Shown here: piece by piece, positions 30,901-41,976 of the stretch
Layout of the letters: every line of letters begins with the position of its first letter
Numbering within the stretch: the first letter of the stretch is position 1
Source of the DNA: Metopolophium dirhodum
Taxonomy: Eukaryota > Arthropoda > Insecta > Hemiptera > Aphididae
Assembly: GCF_019925205.1 (NCBI RefSeq)
Contig: NC_083560.1
Location: 147,704,526 to 147,768,525 of the forward strand
Reading direction: 5' to 3'
Length of the DNA: 64,000 nucleotides
Notes under the pieces: model-generated
What the model was told of the DNA's origin: nothing
The model's input: the letters and a program-made list of their open reading frames with translations, nothing else
The model's database searches: none
Position numbers and translations under genes: made by a program

Positions 30901-31442
30901 CAAATGCTTTGAAATTACTTTTGATTCCGTATTTAATTCCAACCAAAACACTTATTTGTAATACAACCCTAAACAATAAAAGTAAATCTTGGAAGCCATC
31001 TTTATTAGAATCTGCTTCAGCATTTTCTTATTTTTGTACGGTTAGTATTGTTTTTATATAACATTTTACATTAATTTATTCTAATGATAACTTTCAATTT
31101 GAATAGAATCTCATTGGACTTCAAGAAGACATTGAGAAAAGGCTTTCAAGGTACAGTCAACAAGGAGCCACTATACAACCTTACATTACCATTGTTGGGA
31201 AAGATTATAACTCAATTGATACATGTTATATTAGGGTAAATCAAAAGTTATGGTTGTTTGACTGTCCTGTTAAAGCTTTGGAGGTTTGTTTTAAATCTTA
31301 TTTTGTTTTCAATTGTTCCTATCCCAAGGAGTGTTATGACCCTTGGATAGTGATTCAACAAGAGTTGTTTAAACTTGTAACTGCTTACGATAGATCAACT
31401 GCAACTACAACTTCAGTTATTAGTAAGCTACAATCATTATAG
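27929..31442 (+). pseudogene. Nine-exon gene of unknown function, one frameshift, otherwise intact
   Basis: Exons: 27929-27973, 28109-28313, 28472-28614, 29152-29218, 29336-29501, 30067-30254, 30362-30545, 30889-31040 and 31107-31442. All have GT/AG borders with matching phases, for example AAA|GTACGT, GAA|GTAAGT, CAA|GTAAGA, TTG|GTATGT. Exon 2 carries one extra base (near AACTTATAAG at 28283), the only lesion found. The start is basic/Ser/Thr-rich. Later exons encode YKPMEWTIETLLDLIH, GTDLFFRKISNLIVEVFP, IPAKTEGAHQSHAKGKL, ERWKNVARRLRSVG, LCLSDIFESWPVLQGP, DFELCYSNTY, LLIPYLIPTKTLI and NKLWLFDCPVKALEV-like strands. No known domain is recognised. It ends 158 bp before the transposase-like gene at 31601 on the same strand, so the two may form one mobile unit, this gene being the partner protein. 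Confidence 0.65.
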
Positions 31443-31600
31443 AAAATAAATCATTTTCATTTTTATTAATTTTCAACTGTAATATTAACATATTAAGTAT
31501 AAAGTACTACTTATATAATAACAGTAACAGTAAAATAATTTCTTTAAATATTACATTTATAACATTTTTAGATTTAAATTAATAAAAAGTATTAATAAAA

Positions 31601-34060
31601 ATGTATTGCTGCTTGTTGTGTAATTTAAGATGTACATCGATTAATAAGCTTATTTTGCATTTGAAAGTCTATCATAACTTTAATAGTCACTCAATATACA
31701 CCTGTAACCAAGGAGGATGTGTGAGAGATTTTCAAGGGTCTGAAAAATTCAGAAAGCATTTAATGGTAGTTCATTCCCAGAATGTTGAAACAATTAATTT
31801 GAATACTCCAGTGTTACAATTAACCAATGATTTAAATAAATCTTCGTTCGAGCATGAATCAAATCATTTTTGTAGCGCATCTAATAAAACTTCGGATAAA
31901 ACTTCTAGTACATCCTATAATGAGATTATTATTAATTGTGTATTAGAATTTATTACCAGTCTGTACACAAAACCAACTGTAACAGAAATCCTTATACAAC
32001 AAATAATAGATGGAGTATCTATGTTATTTTCCAGTGAGCTTATTTTACATTTGAAAAACAAAGTCATGTCTGTTTTAGAAGTATGCAGTACTTCAGATAA
32101 AAATGAAATTGTGTCAATGTTTAATGATTTGGAAAATCCTTTCTTAAACTTTAAAACTGAGTATCAAAGAATGAAATATTTTGAGTCTAATAATTTAATG
32201 TTTAAATCTAAAACAATAGTATTGGGCTTTACTCCTGAAAAAAAAAATGTTTCAGGCATAGATAAACTAATAATGGTACCAGTCCAAGGGCATTTATTAC
32301 CCATTAAACAAAATTTAAAACTGTTCTTTGAACTTCCGGGAGTTTATAATACAGCCTTAGAGTATACTGAAAATGCTATGAAACAAAAAAATATTCTTAC
32401 ATCGTTTTTAAATGGTAGTACTTGGAAGACAATTAAGTGTAAATTTTTTGATAAAATAGTTTTTCCTATTTTCCTTTACTACGACGATGCTGAAATGGGA
32501 AATCCATTAGGGTCACATTCAGGAATTCATAAAATGAGATGTGTATACTATTCAGTACCTGCTTTTCCTCCAGAGTATTTATCGTCCTTAGATAACATAT
32601 TTCCCGCCTTTTTATTTCATTCTTCGGACAGAGGAAGTTCAAAGTTTAATAATAAAATTATTTTCGCTTCTCTGATTAAAGTATTAATAGATTTGCAAGA
32701 AAACGGAATATCTATTTCAGTAAATTCAGTGAATGTTCAGGTATATTTTGTTCTTGGGTTAGTGTTGGGGGATAACTTGGGTCTCAATTCTATACTTGGT
32801 TTTGTAGAAAGCTTTTCGGCAAATTATTACTGTAGAATTTGTTTCTCTCATAAAACAAGCCTTCAAAAAATGCTCTTTGAAAGTATGGAATATCTAAGAA
32901 ATGTCGAAAATTATAAATTAGATGTCCTAAAAGCCAATGTATCTGAAACAGGTATACGTGAACTTTGCATATTCAATGAAATTCCCAATTATCACGTTAC
33001 TGTAAATAGTGTATGTGATTTTATGCATGACATTACAGAAGGAGTTGCACGTTATGATATGGCTTTAATCATTACACACCTAATAAAAGATAAATATTTT
33101 ACTTTAGAATGTTTAAATAATCGTATTATGTTATTTGAATATGGCTTTACCGAAAAAAAAAATTCACCACCTGCAATTAACCAAAATAATTTGAATAATG
33201 GTTGTATAATTATGTCATCTTCAGAGATGCTTTGTTTAGTTCGATATTTTGGATTAACTGTCGGTGAGCTAATTCCTATTGAAACTGAAGTTTGGAAATT
33301 ATATTTAATGTTACGCTAAATTGTTGATATTTGCTGTTCGAAAAAAATTCAACCTGAATGTTCTTTTTTATTAAACAATATAGTTGCTGAACATAATCGG
33401 CTATACTTATTATTATCTCAAAGTACTCTAAAACCTAAATTCCATTTTTTAACCCATTATGGCAGTCTATTACTTAAAAACGGGCCTTTAATATTGACTT
33501 CTTCAATACGCTTTGAAGCAAAACATAAAATTTTAAAAGCTTTTTCAAACTCAATACCTTGTCGAATCAACCTTGGTTATACCCTTACAAATAAGCTTCG
33601 ATTGCAAATGATAAATCGATATTTTACACAAACTGGTTTAAGACCAGATTTAAAATTAGGTCAAAGTTGTATTATTTCCCCAACTGTTGAAATACCATCT
33701 AGTTTCTTAAAGCAATTACTTATTGAATTAAAATAATTTGTATCATGGATGGATTTTAAAGGTGTATCCTATAGAGTTGGTATGGTTTTAGTATTAGAAG
33801 TAACATTAGACAGTTGTATATTTGGAAAAATAATAAAAATTGTAATAGGTACCTCAATGATACCATATATAATATTTATTCCATTAATAACTATTGGTTT
33901 CGACAGCCATTTTCATGCTTATCAAGTGGAATTAAATTCTGGATTGCAAATTTTTGGTAGTTATTTAACTAATTTGCCAGATCCAACTACTATACATCCT
34001 ACTGTTATTAGAACTTTAGCTAATGGAACTCTGTTTGTATCATTAAGATATGCATTGTAA
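31601..34060 (+). pseudogene. C2H2-finger DDE-transposase-like gene with two stop codons
   Basis: A single 820-codon frame is broken only by TAA at 33317-33319 and TAA at 33734-33736. The N-terminus has two finger-like units (CCLLCNLRCTSINKLILHL...H and CNQGGCVRDFQGSEKFRKHL...H). The middle has FPIFLYYDDAEMGNPLGSHS, VYYSVPAFPPEYLSSL, LVLGDNLGLNSILGFVESF, a YYCRIC pair and SVCDFMHDITEG, which resemble transposases of the large animal DDE group with EnSpm/CACTA-like folds. The superfamily is not certain. The C-terminus holds FHFLTHYGSLLLKNGP, SIRFEAKHKILK and WMDFKGVSYRVGM. Two single-base nonsense changes in so long a frame mean recent inactivation. Confidence 0.65.
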
Positions 34061-35044
34061 TTTATAATGTATTTAAAATGTATAATATTCTTTTGTTTAT
34101 TAGTATTAATCAAAATAAATTATTACCTATCTGTGTACCTATTTTATTTATAATGTATTGTTTTGCATATATATTACCTATTTATTTAATTGTACTTGTG
34201 GCATCAATAAAAGTTTGATTTGTATATAAAACTTAAAAAATTGTTCATTTATTTATCTTATATTATGTATAATAATATCTAACCTATCCTATACATAGCA
34301 TAAATGACAAATGTCAAAAATCTTATTTGTAATTTTATTATTCATAGGATTTATATTACGGCTTGCTAGACTTTAAGCCGATATTAGCCATACCAGTTAC
34401 TTATTATAGTTTATACTGCAGTATTTAGTTGAGGTAAAAAATAAGCCATGAGGTAAAAATTATTGAAAATTATGTGGTTAAAATAACATACAAGAAATTT
34501 ATTTTGAATATTTAAAATGTGTTGATTCAATATTTTCTTTCAATTAAATCAATAACAAAAATGAGGTTATTTTAACACTTGGGTACATAGTGTAATTCTA
34601 CATTGGTTTCTTCTTAAAAAACAACTACAATAATGAAGTTGAGTTGAAGTAAATTTTATTTGATCTATATTATAAATATAGTTAACTTCACTAATAGTTG
34701 GAGTTATTTTAACAATAAAATAACTTATTATAGTCACCCGCCGTATAATTGTTTTAAATAAATGTGTGGTTATTTTGACTCAGAATTGAAACGGAGATAA
34801 CTACTAATTATGTATTTTAAAACAAATTTTATGATCAACATTTAGTTTTTGTTAAATTAACAACAAATTAGAACTGGCTGGAAAACGACGTGCAGTTTTG
34901 CATAGCATTGACACTTTCGAGAGTTGAATCAACAACACTTTTCTGTGTGTGTACCTTAGTAGGTGTATGTACGTTAGGTAGTCACTTCTGTTTGATGGTC
35001 TATATTTAACTATCCTTCTGGGTATATCTATTACTTTCTCATCA
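34061..35044. other. Non-coding DNA with repeated GTTATTTTAAC motifs
   Basis: GTTATTTTAAC occurs at 34566 and 34703, its complement at 34477 and a one-base variant at 34769. Each lies in a similar context of G-rich/A-rich flanks. This cluster lies 3' of the transposase-like gene and may be subterminal sequence of that element, but I could not find matching TIRs on the left side. Confidence 0.4.
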
Positions 35045-36340
35045 CTAATATATTTGCATTTAATTAATATATATAATATATTGCTATTATGAGTATTAGA
35101 GATAGTGCTGCTAATATTATTGTTACATATAGTAGGTTACTGTGTATAAACTGGTGTTTTTGGCTTTGTTCTCTTAAAACTTCTTAATCTATCATTTGTT
35201 GTACTTCATCCAAAGACTTGGATACGCCGTGTATATCCGTTCATTGTGTATTTGGATTGTCTCCCCATTCTTTATTTACCTCGAGTCTATGTATGTGTTC
35301 AGGTATCTTCTATAAAATGTTTTTTATGTTAGTTGTAGGTATGAAATCCTTATAATTCGTTTTGAAAATCTCCTCTGTGGCGGTTAGTACTGCATCTTGT
35401 GTAAATACTTGACAATTATTGTTCACGATAGTTATTTTTCCAATTTTATTTGTATCTAGCGTGAATGGCTCGACTAAATCTGTACAATTTATGGTTAGTG
35501 CTTAACTTCCCACATGTAACCATGTGTTTTTGTTTCGTAATTTATGGTATATATTTTTTTGTAAATTAAACTTTTCGATTGCTCAATTCTGATGATTAGA
35601 AATTTAGAAGTGTTATCAGGTCCTTTGAATAATTGTAATTCACATGGTTGGCGCTCGCTGTTTTCTTGAATAGGTTGTGGTGTTCTACATATTCTATATA
35701 TTGTAGTTTCTGTACAGTCGTCCAACTGTTTTTCTGTATATGTGGTAAATCGTTCCCTATCTTTAGTTATTGCAATATTGGTATAAGTAATTGTTGGAAG
35801 ATACCACCTTTCAGTATTATTTTGAACATGGATTATTAGTATAGGTATTAAATGGTATAATGTAAGTTCAATGTCAATAACTAACGGTATTTTTGTAATA
35901 AATACTAAATTATCGTTTTCGTAGTAAATACTCATTTTAGTAATTTTTTGAAATTAATTTAGCTCTGAACAGTTGTAGTTTGTATTTGTAACATTCTTAC
36001 GTATAATTGTTGTTCCTTAGTCGAACTGTTTATATATAATTGTTCGGTTTGATCTAACGTATTTCCTATATTTTTTGCTATTTGTTTTACTACTGTTGTT
36101 TGAGCCTTCATTATGTGTAGTATATTAGCCCCCGATTCTTCTGTTTGCTTTATAGCTTCCCGTGTTTTCTTAGTGCATTTATCATCGAATACGCAAAGGG
36201 TAGCAAATGAAGCGGTAACATTGCATCGTTTCCAAATTGCTTTATTAATTGGTAATTTGTCCCTGTCCTAAAGTTTTATTGCCTTGCAATTTCTGACACT
36301 ATATTATATGCCTTTGGTGATTCTACTAGTGTACCTATAG
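35045..36340 (-). pseudogene. env: Errantivirus Env-like (baculovirus F-type) glycoprotein remnant
   Basis: The minus strand shows a heptad-like helical stretch (TREAIKQTEESGANILHI, around 36170-36110) as expected after the fusion peptide of F-type proteins. A larger open segment follows (35935-35495) with paired Cys and Tyr/Thr-rich beta-like sequence. At the end is a hydrophobic transmembrane run (LLYVTIILAALSLILIIAI) near 35100-35060. Several stops and shifts break the frame (for example after 35495 and near 35340), and the signal peptide and cleavage site region are missing. Env of this class would allow particle entry; this copy is clearly non-functional. Confidence 0.65.
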
Positions 36341-36374
36341 TTAGTTTTTTTTACGTTATTATTTGTAACGAGTT

Positions 36375-37588
36375 GTGTTTCTATTTTTTCGAGGAATTGT
36401 TCATATGTTTCATTTTTTATTTCCTGAATCGAATACATTCGCGTAAGTGCGTCTACATTAGAGTTAAGTACCCCGGCTTTGTAGCGTATTTCATATTCGT
36501 ATTCTTCTAACTGTATTCTCCATCGAGCTAGTTTTGATAATGGGTTTTTTAGATTAAAGAGCCATGTTAGTGGACGATGATCACTTAGTATTATAAACTT
36601 TCTACCATATAAATATGGTCTAAATTGCTAACCCCAACAATTATTGCAAAACATTCTAATTCAGTTGTTGAGTGATTGCTCTCACTTTTATTTAATGTGC
36701 GTGATGCATAACAAATTGGCAAATCTTTACCTATTTCACCTTGAGATAATATGGCTCCGAGCGCCTTGTTGCTCGCGTCCGTAGTTAATAAGAAGATCTT
36801 TGTAAAATCAGGATATTTAAGTACTGGTTCGGAGCATTACGCTGTTTTCAAAGTATCGAATCATTTTTGACAATCGTTACTCCATACGAATTTAGTATCC
36901 TTTTTTAAAAGATTAGTTAATGGTTTTGCTATTGCGCTATACGAATTTATGAACTTTCTGTAATAACCGCTTAATCCTAAAAACGACTATGTTTTTTACT
37001 GTTGTTGGTTCTGGGAATTCTACAACTGATTTTAATTTACGCTCATCTGGTTTTATCCCGTCTTTCGTAATGACATGACCTAGGTATATACATTCTCTTT
37101 TTAAGAAATTGCACTTATCTGGTTGTAATTTCAAATTGCTAGTTTTTAATCGCTCGAAAACGTTTATTAGTTTTTTGTTATGATCATACAAAATTTTCCC
37201 GTATACGATTTTGTCGTCTAAATATACTAAGCATTTAATTCCTATTAAACCTGCTAAAGCTGAATTCATAATTCTTTGGAAAGTCCCGGGACTCGTCTTC
37301 ATTCCCTTAATCATTCGTTTACAATGCCAGTGACCTTGGTTAGTCGAAAAGGCTGTTAACTCCCGTGAGCCTTTGAACACTGAATAACTGGCTGTGTCCT
37401 AGCTGATTTAGTATTTCTGTAATATTTGGCAAAGGGTGAAATTCATTTATGGTAACCTCATTAAGTGCCCTAAAATCTACCACTACTCTGAATTTTTGTT
37501 TACCTGAATTATCCATTTTCTTTTGTACTAATAGCAAAGGGGAATTCCAGGTACTCCCAGAATTCTCAATAATTCCATTTTCTTCCAT
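36375..37588 (-). pseudogene. pol: Errantivirus-like reverse transcriptase and RNase H remnant
   Basis: 37588-37340 encodes SGSTWNSPLLLVQKKMD and KFRVVVDFRALNEVTI. The motif that should follow (LDLxxGYHQI) is deleted. 37380-36937 has TAFSTNQGHWHCKRM, PGTFQRIMN and the catalytic YLDD. RNase H continues to about 36375 in shifted frames (LLTTDASNKALGAILSQ, SDHRPLTWLFNLKNPLSKL, YKAGVLNSNVDALTRM). The polymerase product would copy the element RNA. Lesions: the RT deletion, several frame changes and the absent integrase. Confidence 0.8.
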
Positions 37589-37707
37589 TTTTTTAATTTG
37601 CGAGTTTATTTCGTCTTGTTTTGCATGAGGTAATCTATAAGGTCTACGATATATGGGTGGTTGGTCCTGTTTTAATTTAATAGAGTGTGTACCTGCGTTT
37701 GTAAAAG

Positions 37708-38448
37708 TTAAAATCCTCCTTCCATGTGAAATATATTATTATTGTATCGTTCACATATCTCATAAACAGATTGTTTTTCAGTTTCGTCCATGTGTTCAGT
37801 TACTATTATTTGTTTTAGTCGTGCTATACGTTCATTGTGATTGCCTTTTGTTTCAACTGTATATATTTCGTATTCAGTATCGTTAAGTATTTTGTTTAAA
37901 TCGGTTTTAGTTATACTCTTTATTTCTTCTGATATATTCATCATGCTAACTATTGCCCTACCGTTGCTAACGACGGATACTGTATTACTACAAAACACAT
38001 CTTTTACTAATTGTTGTTTGTGTATTAGAATATTCTTGTTTTCAACTAATGGGTCAGCAATCAAAATTCCTATTATAGTTTCGGTTTGTGGTTTTAATTT
38101 GATAGAACTGGTTTCCTCTACGATTTCATTAGTCATTGTTGGTGAATGGGAGGTCGTTTGGATAATCAACTTGTTGTTTGCTACATCTACTATTACATTA
38201 TTAGCTGAGAGAAACTCGTTTCCTAGAATACCGTCCTTGGGAATTGGAAATCGTGTTCCTACTATATGAAATTCTGCACTGATATTTTTTTCGTTTAATT
38301 CTATCGGTATTGTTAATTTCCCTATGGTTTGAATGAGGTCCTCGTTTATCCGTAAAATTGTTTCTATTAGGTGGACGGTTGTTGCTACTGTTATTTGCAT
38401 AGTTAGTTCTTGGATTGTTTCCACACTCTGATGCATAATGATTTCCAT
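37708..38448 (-). pseudogene. Errantivirus-like protease and linker remnant
   Basis: An open frame of 246 residues contains FHIVGTRFPIPKDGILGNEF, the flap/C-terminal half of an errantivirus retropepsin. A long linker follows (ILNDTEYEIYTVETKGNHNER, LIVTEH-like helix) leading into RT. The active-site D-T/S-G half expected upstream is not in this frame, so the start is damaged. Confidence 0.6.
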
Positions 38449-39502
38449 TACAATTATAGCATTTTATTACTGGCCTGTTAGTATTATTTGGTTGTGAAAA
38501 GTTATCTGTTCGTAGGTAATTATTTGTTCGCATAAAATTATTCAATTTCGTAAAGTTATTTGATCGAAAATTTCCGTTGTTTCTGTTATTGTAATTCGTA
38601 TTAGTCGTTCTCTGATAGTTATTAGTATTGTTACGTGAAAAACTACCTGTTGTTTGAATTTTTATTTCTACGCCTATAATTATCCCTTTCCGTATTATAT
38701 TCGACCTCTTCAGCTTTTTATAACTGTTTAGCCATTTCAAGGGTTTTCGGATTACGTGATTTTACTATTGTCCTAGTCGGTTCTACTAATCCTTTAATAA
38801 AGTTTGCTAACGTTTGTTCTTTAAGTGTTTCATGTATAATTTTTGCTTCTGTATCTATTTTACCTAGTGTACTGGCGGTACATAGTTGGTAATATAATTT
38901 TTCTACTCTATGGCAATAATCATTTACGTCTTCGTTATTGTGCATCCTAATAGAATTTAATTGTATTTGTAAGGTTGAAGCCGTAGCGGTGACCTCGAAT
39001 GCGTCTGTTAAATAACTTTTTATATATGTCCACTTCGACACGTTTTTATATTTAATCATTTCTAATGCTCTACCTGTTAACCTTGTAGTAATATATTTGA
39101 CTAACGTTGGTGCATTTGCCTCCTCTACTAAGCTTACTGCCATGTCGCATGCATTTATAAATTGATAAATATCGTCTATTCTGTACATAGTGGTACTAAT
39201 TTAAAAGCGTCTTCTAATCTTATAAGCACCATTTTCTTTGCGCGCTTTTTAGTTGTATAATCTAATGATTGAAATTCAAAACTCTCTGTAACTGTGCTAC
39301 GCGTAGTGGGTTTAAGTGCTGGGCTTGGGTTTCTACTTGGGTTATCTTTTAACTGGGCTTCTAACTGGGTTTTCAACTGGGCTGGGCTTCTAATCGGGCT
39401 TAATAATTCAATTTGTCTATTCGTTTCGTTTAACTCGTCTTCTACACTAGTGTTATACAATGAATTAGCTACGTTCGAGGGAGATGTACCTTCTTTGTCC
39501 AT
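38201..39502 (-). pseudogene. gag: Errantivirus-like Gag, split in three frames
   Basis: 39502-39176 gives an N-terminus with a QLKTQLEAQLKDNPSRNPSP repeat-like region. A one-base shift at 39180 leads into 39188-38718 (IDDIYQFINACDMAV, YIKSYLTDAFEVTATASTL, DYCHRVEKLYYQLCT), the capsid-like part. A second shift leads into 38740-38201, an Asn/Arg-rich nucleocapsid with CYNCNGNHYASEC (C-x2-C-x3-H-x4-C) at about 38465. Gag packages the element RNA. Confidence 0.75.
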
Positions 39503-39960
39503 AAATCACTTCACCACTTATTTAATACGTTTCTCATAAAAGTAATAATTCAATAAATGCCCTTTAATATAATAATAATTCAATAATTCCCTTTAATTCA
39601 ATAATACTTGAATAATAACTCAATAATACCCTTTTAATTCAATAAAACTTCAATAATAATTCAATAATACCCTATAATTTAATACAATTTTACGTTTTAC
39701 ACCAATATACCTATGCTCGACTACTTAACGATACTTTTGTTTTAATTATGTTGCATACGTGTATGTAACAATTTAAAATAGTTATTCACTCACAATAAAG
39801 CGGTGTTCCTTGATGCTGATAACATGCTGATGAATTTGATGGTGCTGCATCGTGACTTATTTGTTTTGTGTGGGTTCTTCTTCAGAGTGGTCGCCTTGGA
39901 AGAGTGATAAATTCCTCCTTATTGACTGTAGCCTTTGACGGTTGCCTCCTTTGAATGAAT
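39503..39960. other. Leader of the errantivirus-like element with an AATA-rich minirepeat
   Basis: TTCAATAATA/CCCTTTAATTCAATAAT repeats about seven times between 39540 and 39690. The rest, near 39800-39960, is the GC-richer leader next to the primer-binding site. Confidence 0.5.
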
Positions 39961-39978
39961 ATCCTACTGACTGCGCCA
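39961..39978 (-). promoter_or_regulatory. Primer-binding site of the errantivirus-like element
   Basis: TGGCGCAGTCAGTAGGAT on the minus strand starts one base after the LTR end. It has the TGG start required to pair with a tRNA CCA end. The tRNA species was not determined. Confidence 0.6.
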
Positions 39979-39979
39979 G

Positions 39980-40510
39980 TGTTACGTGCTGCCCCTTCAG
40001 ATATTCACTATGTAGATGATTTCGAAAATAATAGTAGTCAAATTAGAATAGTAAATGCAATGTTTTTATTATAAAAGAATAAAATGTATAATATCGTCGT
40101 GCTAATAGTAGTAGTAGTAGTCGTCCTGTATATGGCTAGTGGTGTGAAGTCGCTTCTGCGTTGCTGGTCCAGGTACATCTGTCTTTACTGTGTTCCCAGC
40201 CCTCCTATATATGATGTCGGTTCCTTTGATGGATCCTGCGCATGGACAGGGCGTCCTTGAAGTGGATGTAGCTGGTTCAATAAGTTTTTATTCTCGCAAC
40301 CGTCGCCTCGTAATGATAACTTGTTGTTGGCCGCTCCCCTTGATTAGCTTGCCAAAATATAATGTGGTTTCTAACTATGAGGTTAACGTCTAAGAGACCA
40401 TAACAACTCAAGGAGAACTGTCTCTGCGAGTAGAATAATACATATATACTAATACGTGAATCGATTACCTACATATATATTATATTAGTACGTAAAGCTA
40501 TTCCTTTACA
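39980..40510 (-). mobile_element. 5' LTR of the errantivirus-like element (family A)
   Basis: Minus-strand ends are TGTAAAGGAATAGC and GGGGCAGCACGTAACA. It aligns over its whole length with 10060-10549 and 7936-8478, with a longer (GTA)n run at about 40105-40125. It is followed by the primer-binding site, so it is the upstream LTR. Confidence 0.85.
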
Positions 40511-41324
40511 ATATTTTGAAATTTGTTCGTCTTTTGCAAAAACATATTTAAAATAATCATACTGATTATCTTTTATAACATTATATAACATTAAATAATT
40601 TAAATAGTAAATTAAATTAAATTAATTTATTTTTGAAATATTTCGTTAATCTAAAATTTAATTACAATTTGAAAATGTGTGAAAAAATATTTATTTATAG
40701 GCAATTTTTTTTATTTGATGTATAACTTACATACCTATTGTTTTACACTTGATTGTTGAACGAATCTTAAACGATGTACCTTGATTAGATCGTAGTTGAA
40801 AAATGAATTGATTCAATCACAAAATTGTTGATGAATTAGACTATTTAAGGGTGTTAATTATTTTATTTCTCTGTTCTCTGTCTGGAAGTAAATAACATAT
40901 ATTAATTATCATAGAATTATTATTTTTTAATCAAACTTACTCTAAAATACTGAATTATTAATTATTTTTATTTTATTTAAACTATAGATTATTGAAAATA
41001 TTTTATTTTCATTTTACATAATACGATATAATTCAGAGTTTAAATATTGTATAATTTTATGTTTCATTATTTATTAGTTTTTTTTCACTGAAATTTGGAA
41101 ATTAAATTAGTATATTTAGTTATAATCAATCATATTAATCTTTAAAACATAACTTATTATTTGAAAATAAATACATACATAATAACTTTAGGTTTATTAA
41201 TGATAACTGGCCGGGCCGGCTCGAGGCACGTGCAAACGGTGCATTAGCACTGGGCGGCAATTTTAAGTGGATAATTAGGGGCGGCAAAAATATTATGGAT
41301 TTATTGATTTTTAGTTATTATTTT
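40511..41324. other. AT-rich stretch, nothing recognised
   Basis: No coding frame. A GC-richer patch at 41200-41290 (GGCCGGGCCGGCTCGAGGCA, GGGCGGCA) just precedes the inverted-repeat end at 41325. Confidence 0.4.
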
Positions 41325-41445
41325 CCGGATCACACTATGCGTTTTGTCGGTCGCCGATAAAACGCAACCGATCGGTAAACGACCGCGACATCCATAATTA
41401 ACATTAAACCGCATTATCGGGGCCAGACTGACCGATTCGGCGAAC
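41325..41445 (+). repeat. Left arm of a 121-bp inverted repeat
   Basis: CCGGATCACACTATGCG...TTTTGTCGG...AACCGATCGGTA...GGCCAGACTGACCG...TTCGGCGAAC is mirrored at 50612-50732 with equal length and about 90 percent identity by eye. A related but shorter end, GTGCCGGAACACACTATGCG, starts at 41497. Confidence 0.8.
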
Positions 41446-41976
41446 AATGCTATTTCACCGGTTGCGTTTTATCGGTTTAAATATTAATAAATATAAGTGC
41501 CGGAACACACTATGCGTTTTGTCGGTTGCCGATTAATACAGTCCCAATAAACCGCAATCGGGAAAACTGACCAAACTACACTGTTTATCGGTTGCCGATT
41601 TAAAAAGCGCGGCAAATATTTTAATTTAAAATATGTTATTTTAAATATCAGGCTATATTATGACTGCTTTCAACGAAATTGAGCTTGTACAGAATACTAT
41701 ATTACTATATACTGGTATAATTGATTATAGATTAAGAAACCATATTTTATATGTAATACCTATAATATTTATAATTATTTGATTTCAACGAATTGGTTAA
41801 ATGACGTGTATAAATGTGTATATCTACGTCATTGTAGAATGTTATAAGATAATGTGTACATGAGCACCTACCTAGCACCTAAGTACGATTTAGTTTGCCT
41901 TTAGCTGCAAGAGTGTTCGGATGTCTTGTTTGATTTTTATTAAATTATTCCGAATTTGCCAATAAATTAAAATGAA

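Larger units (their letters stand above)
35045..40510 (-). mobile_element. Errantivirus-like LTR retroelement, missing integrase and 3' LTR
   Basis: Read on the minus strand the order is LTR (40510-39980), primer-binding site, gag, protease, RT, RNase H, env-like region. All coding parts carry frameshifts or stops. Integrase is absent between RNase H and env, and the sequence stops matching after env without a second LTR. The LTR is family A, also present as solo copies at 7936 and 10060, so the family was active here more than once. Confidence 0.8.

Noticed and set aside
37841..38269. 142-codon plus-strand frame with hydrophobic stretches
   Set aside because: It is antisense to the protease segment of the errantivirus-like element; the apparent membrane segments come from antisense bias.
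7936..40510. One 32-kb LTR element bounded by the family A LTRs at 7936 and 40510
   Set aside because: The LTRs at 7936 and 40 kb are solo and 5' copies respectively. The gag-env remnants lie only next to 40 kb and the intervening elements have their own TSDs.
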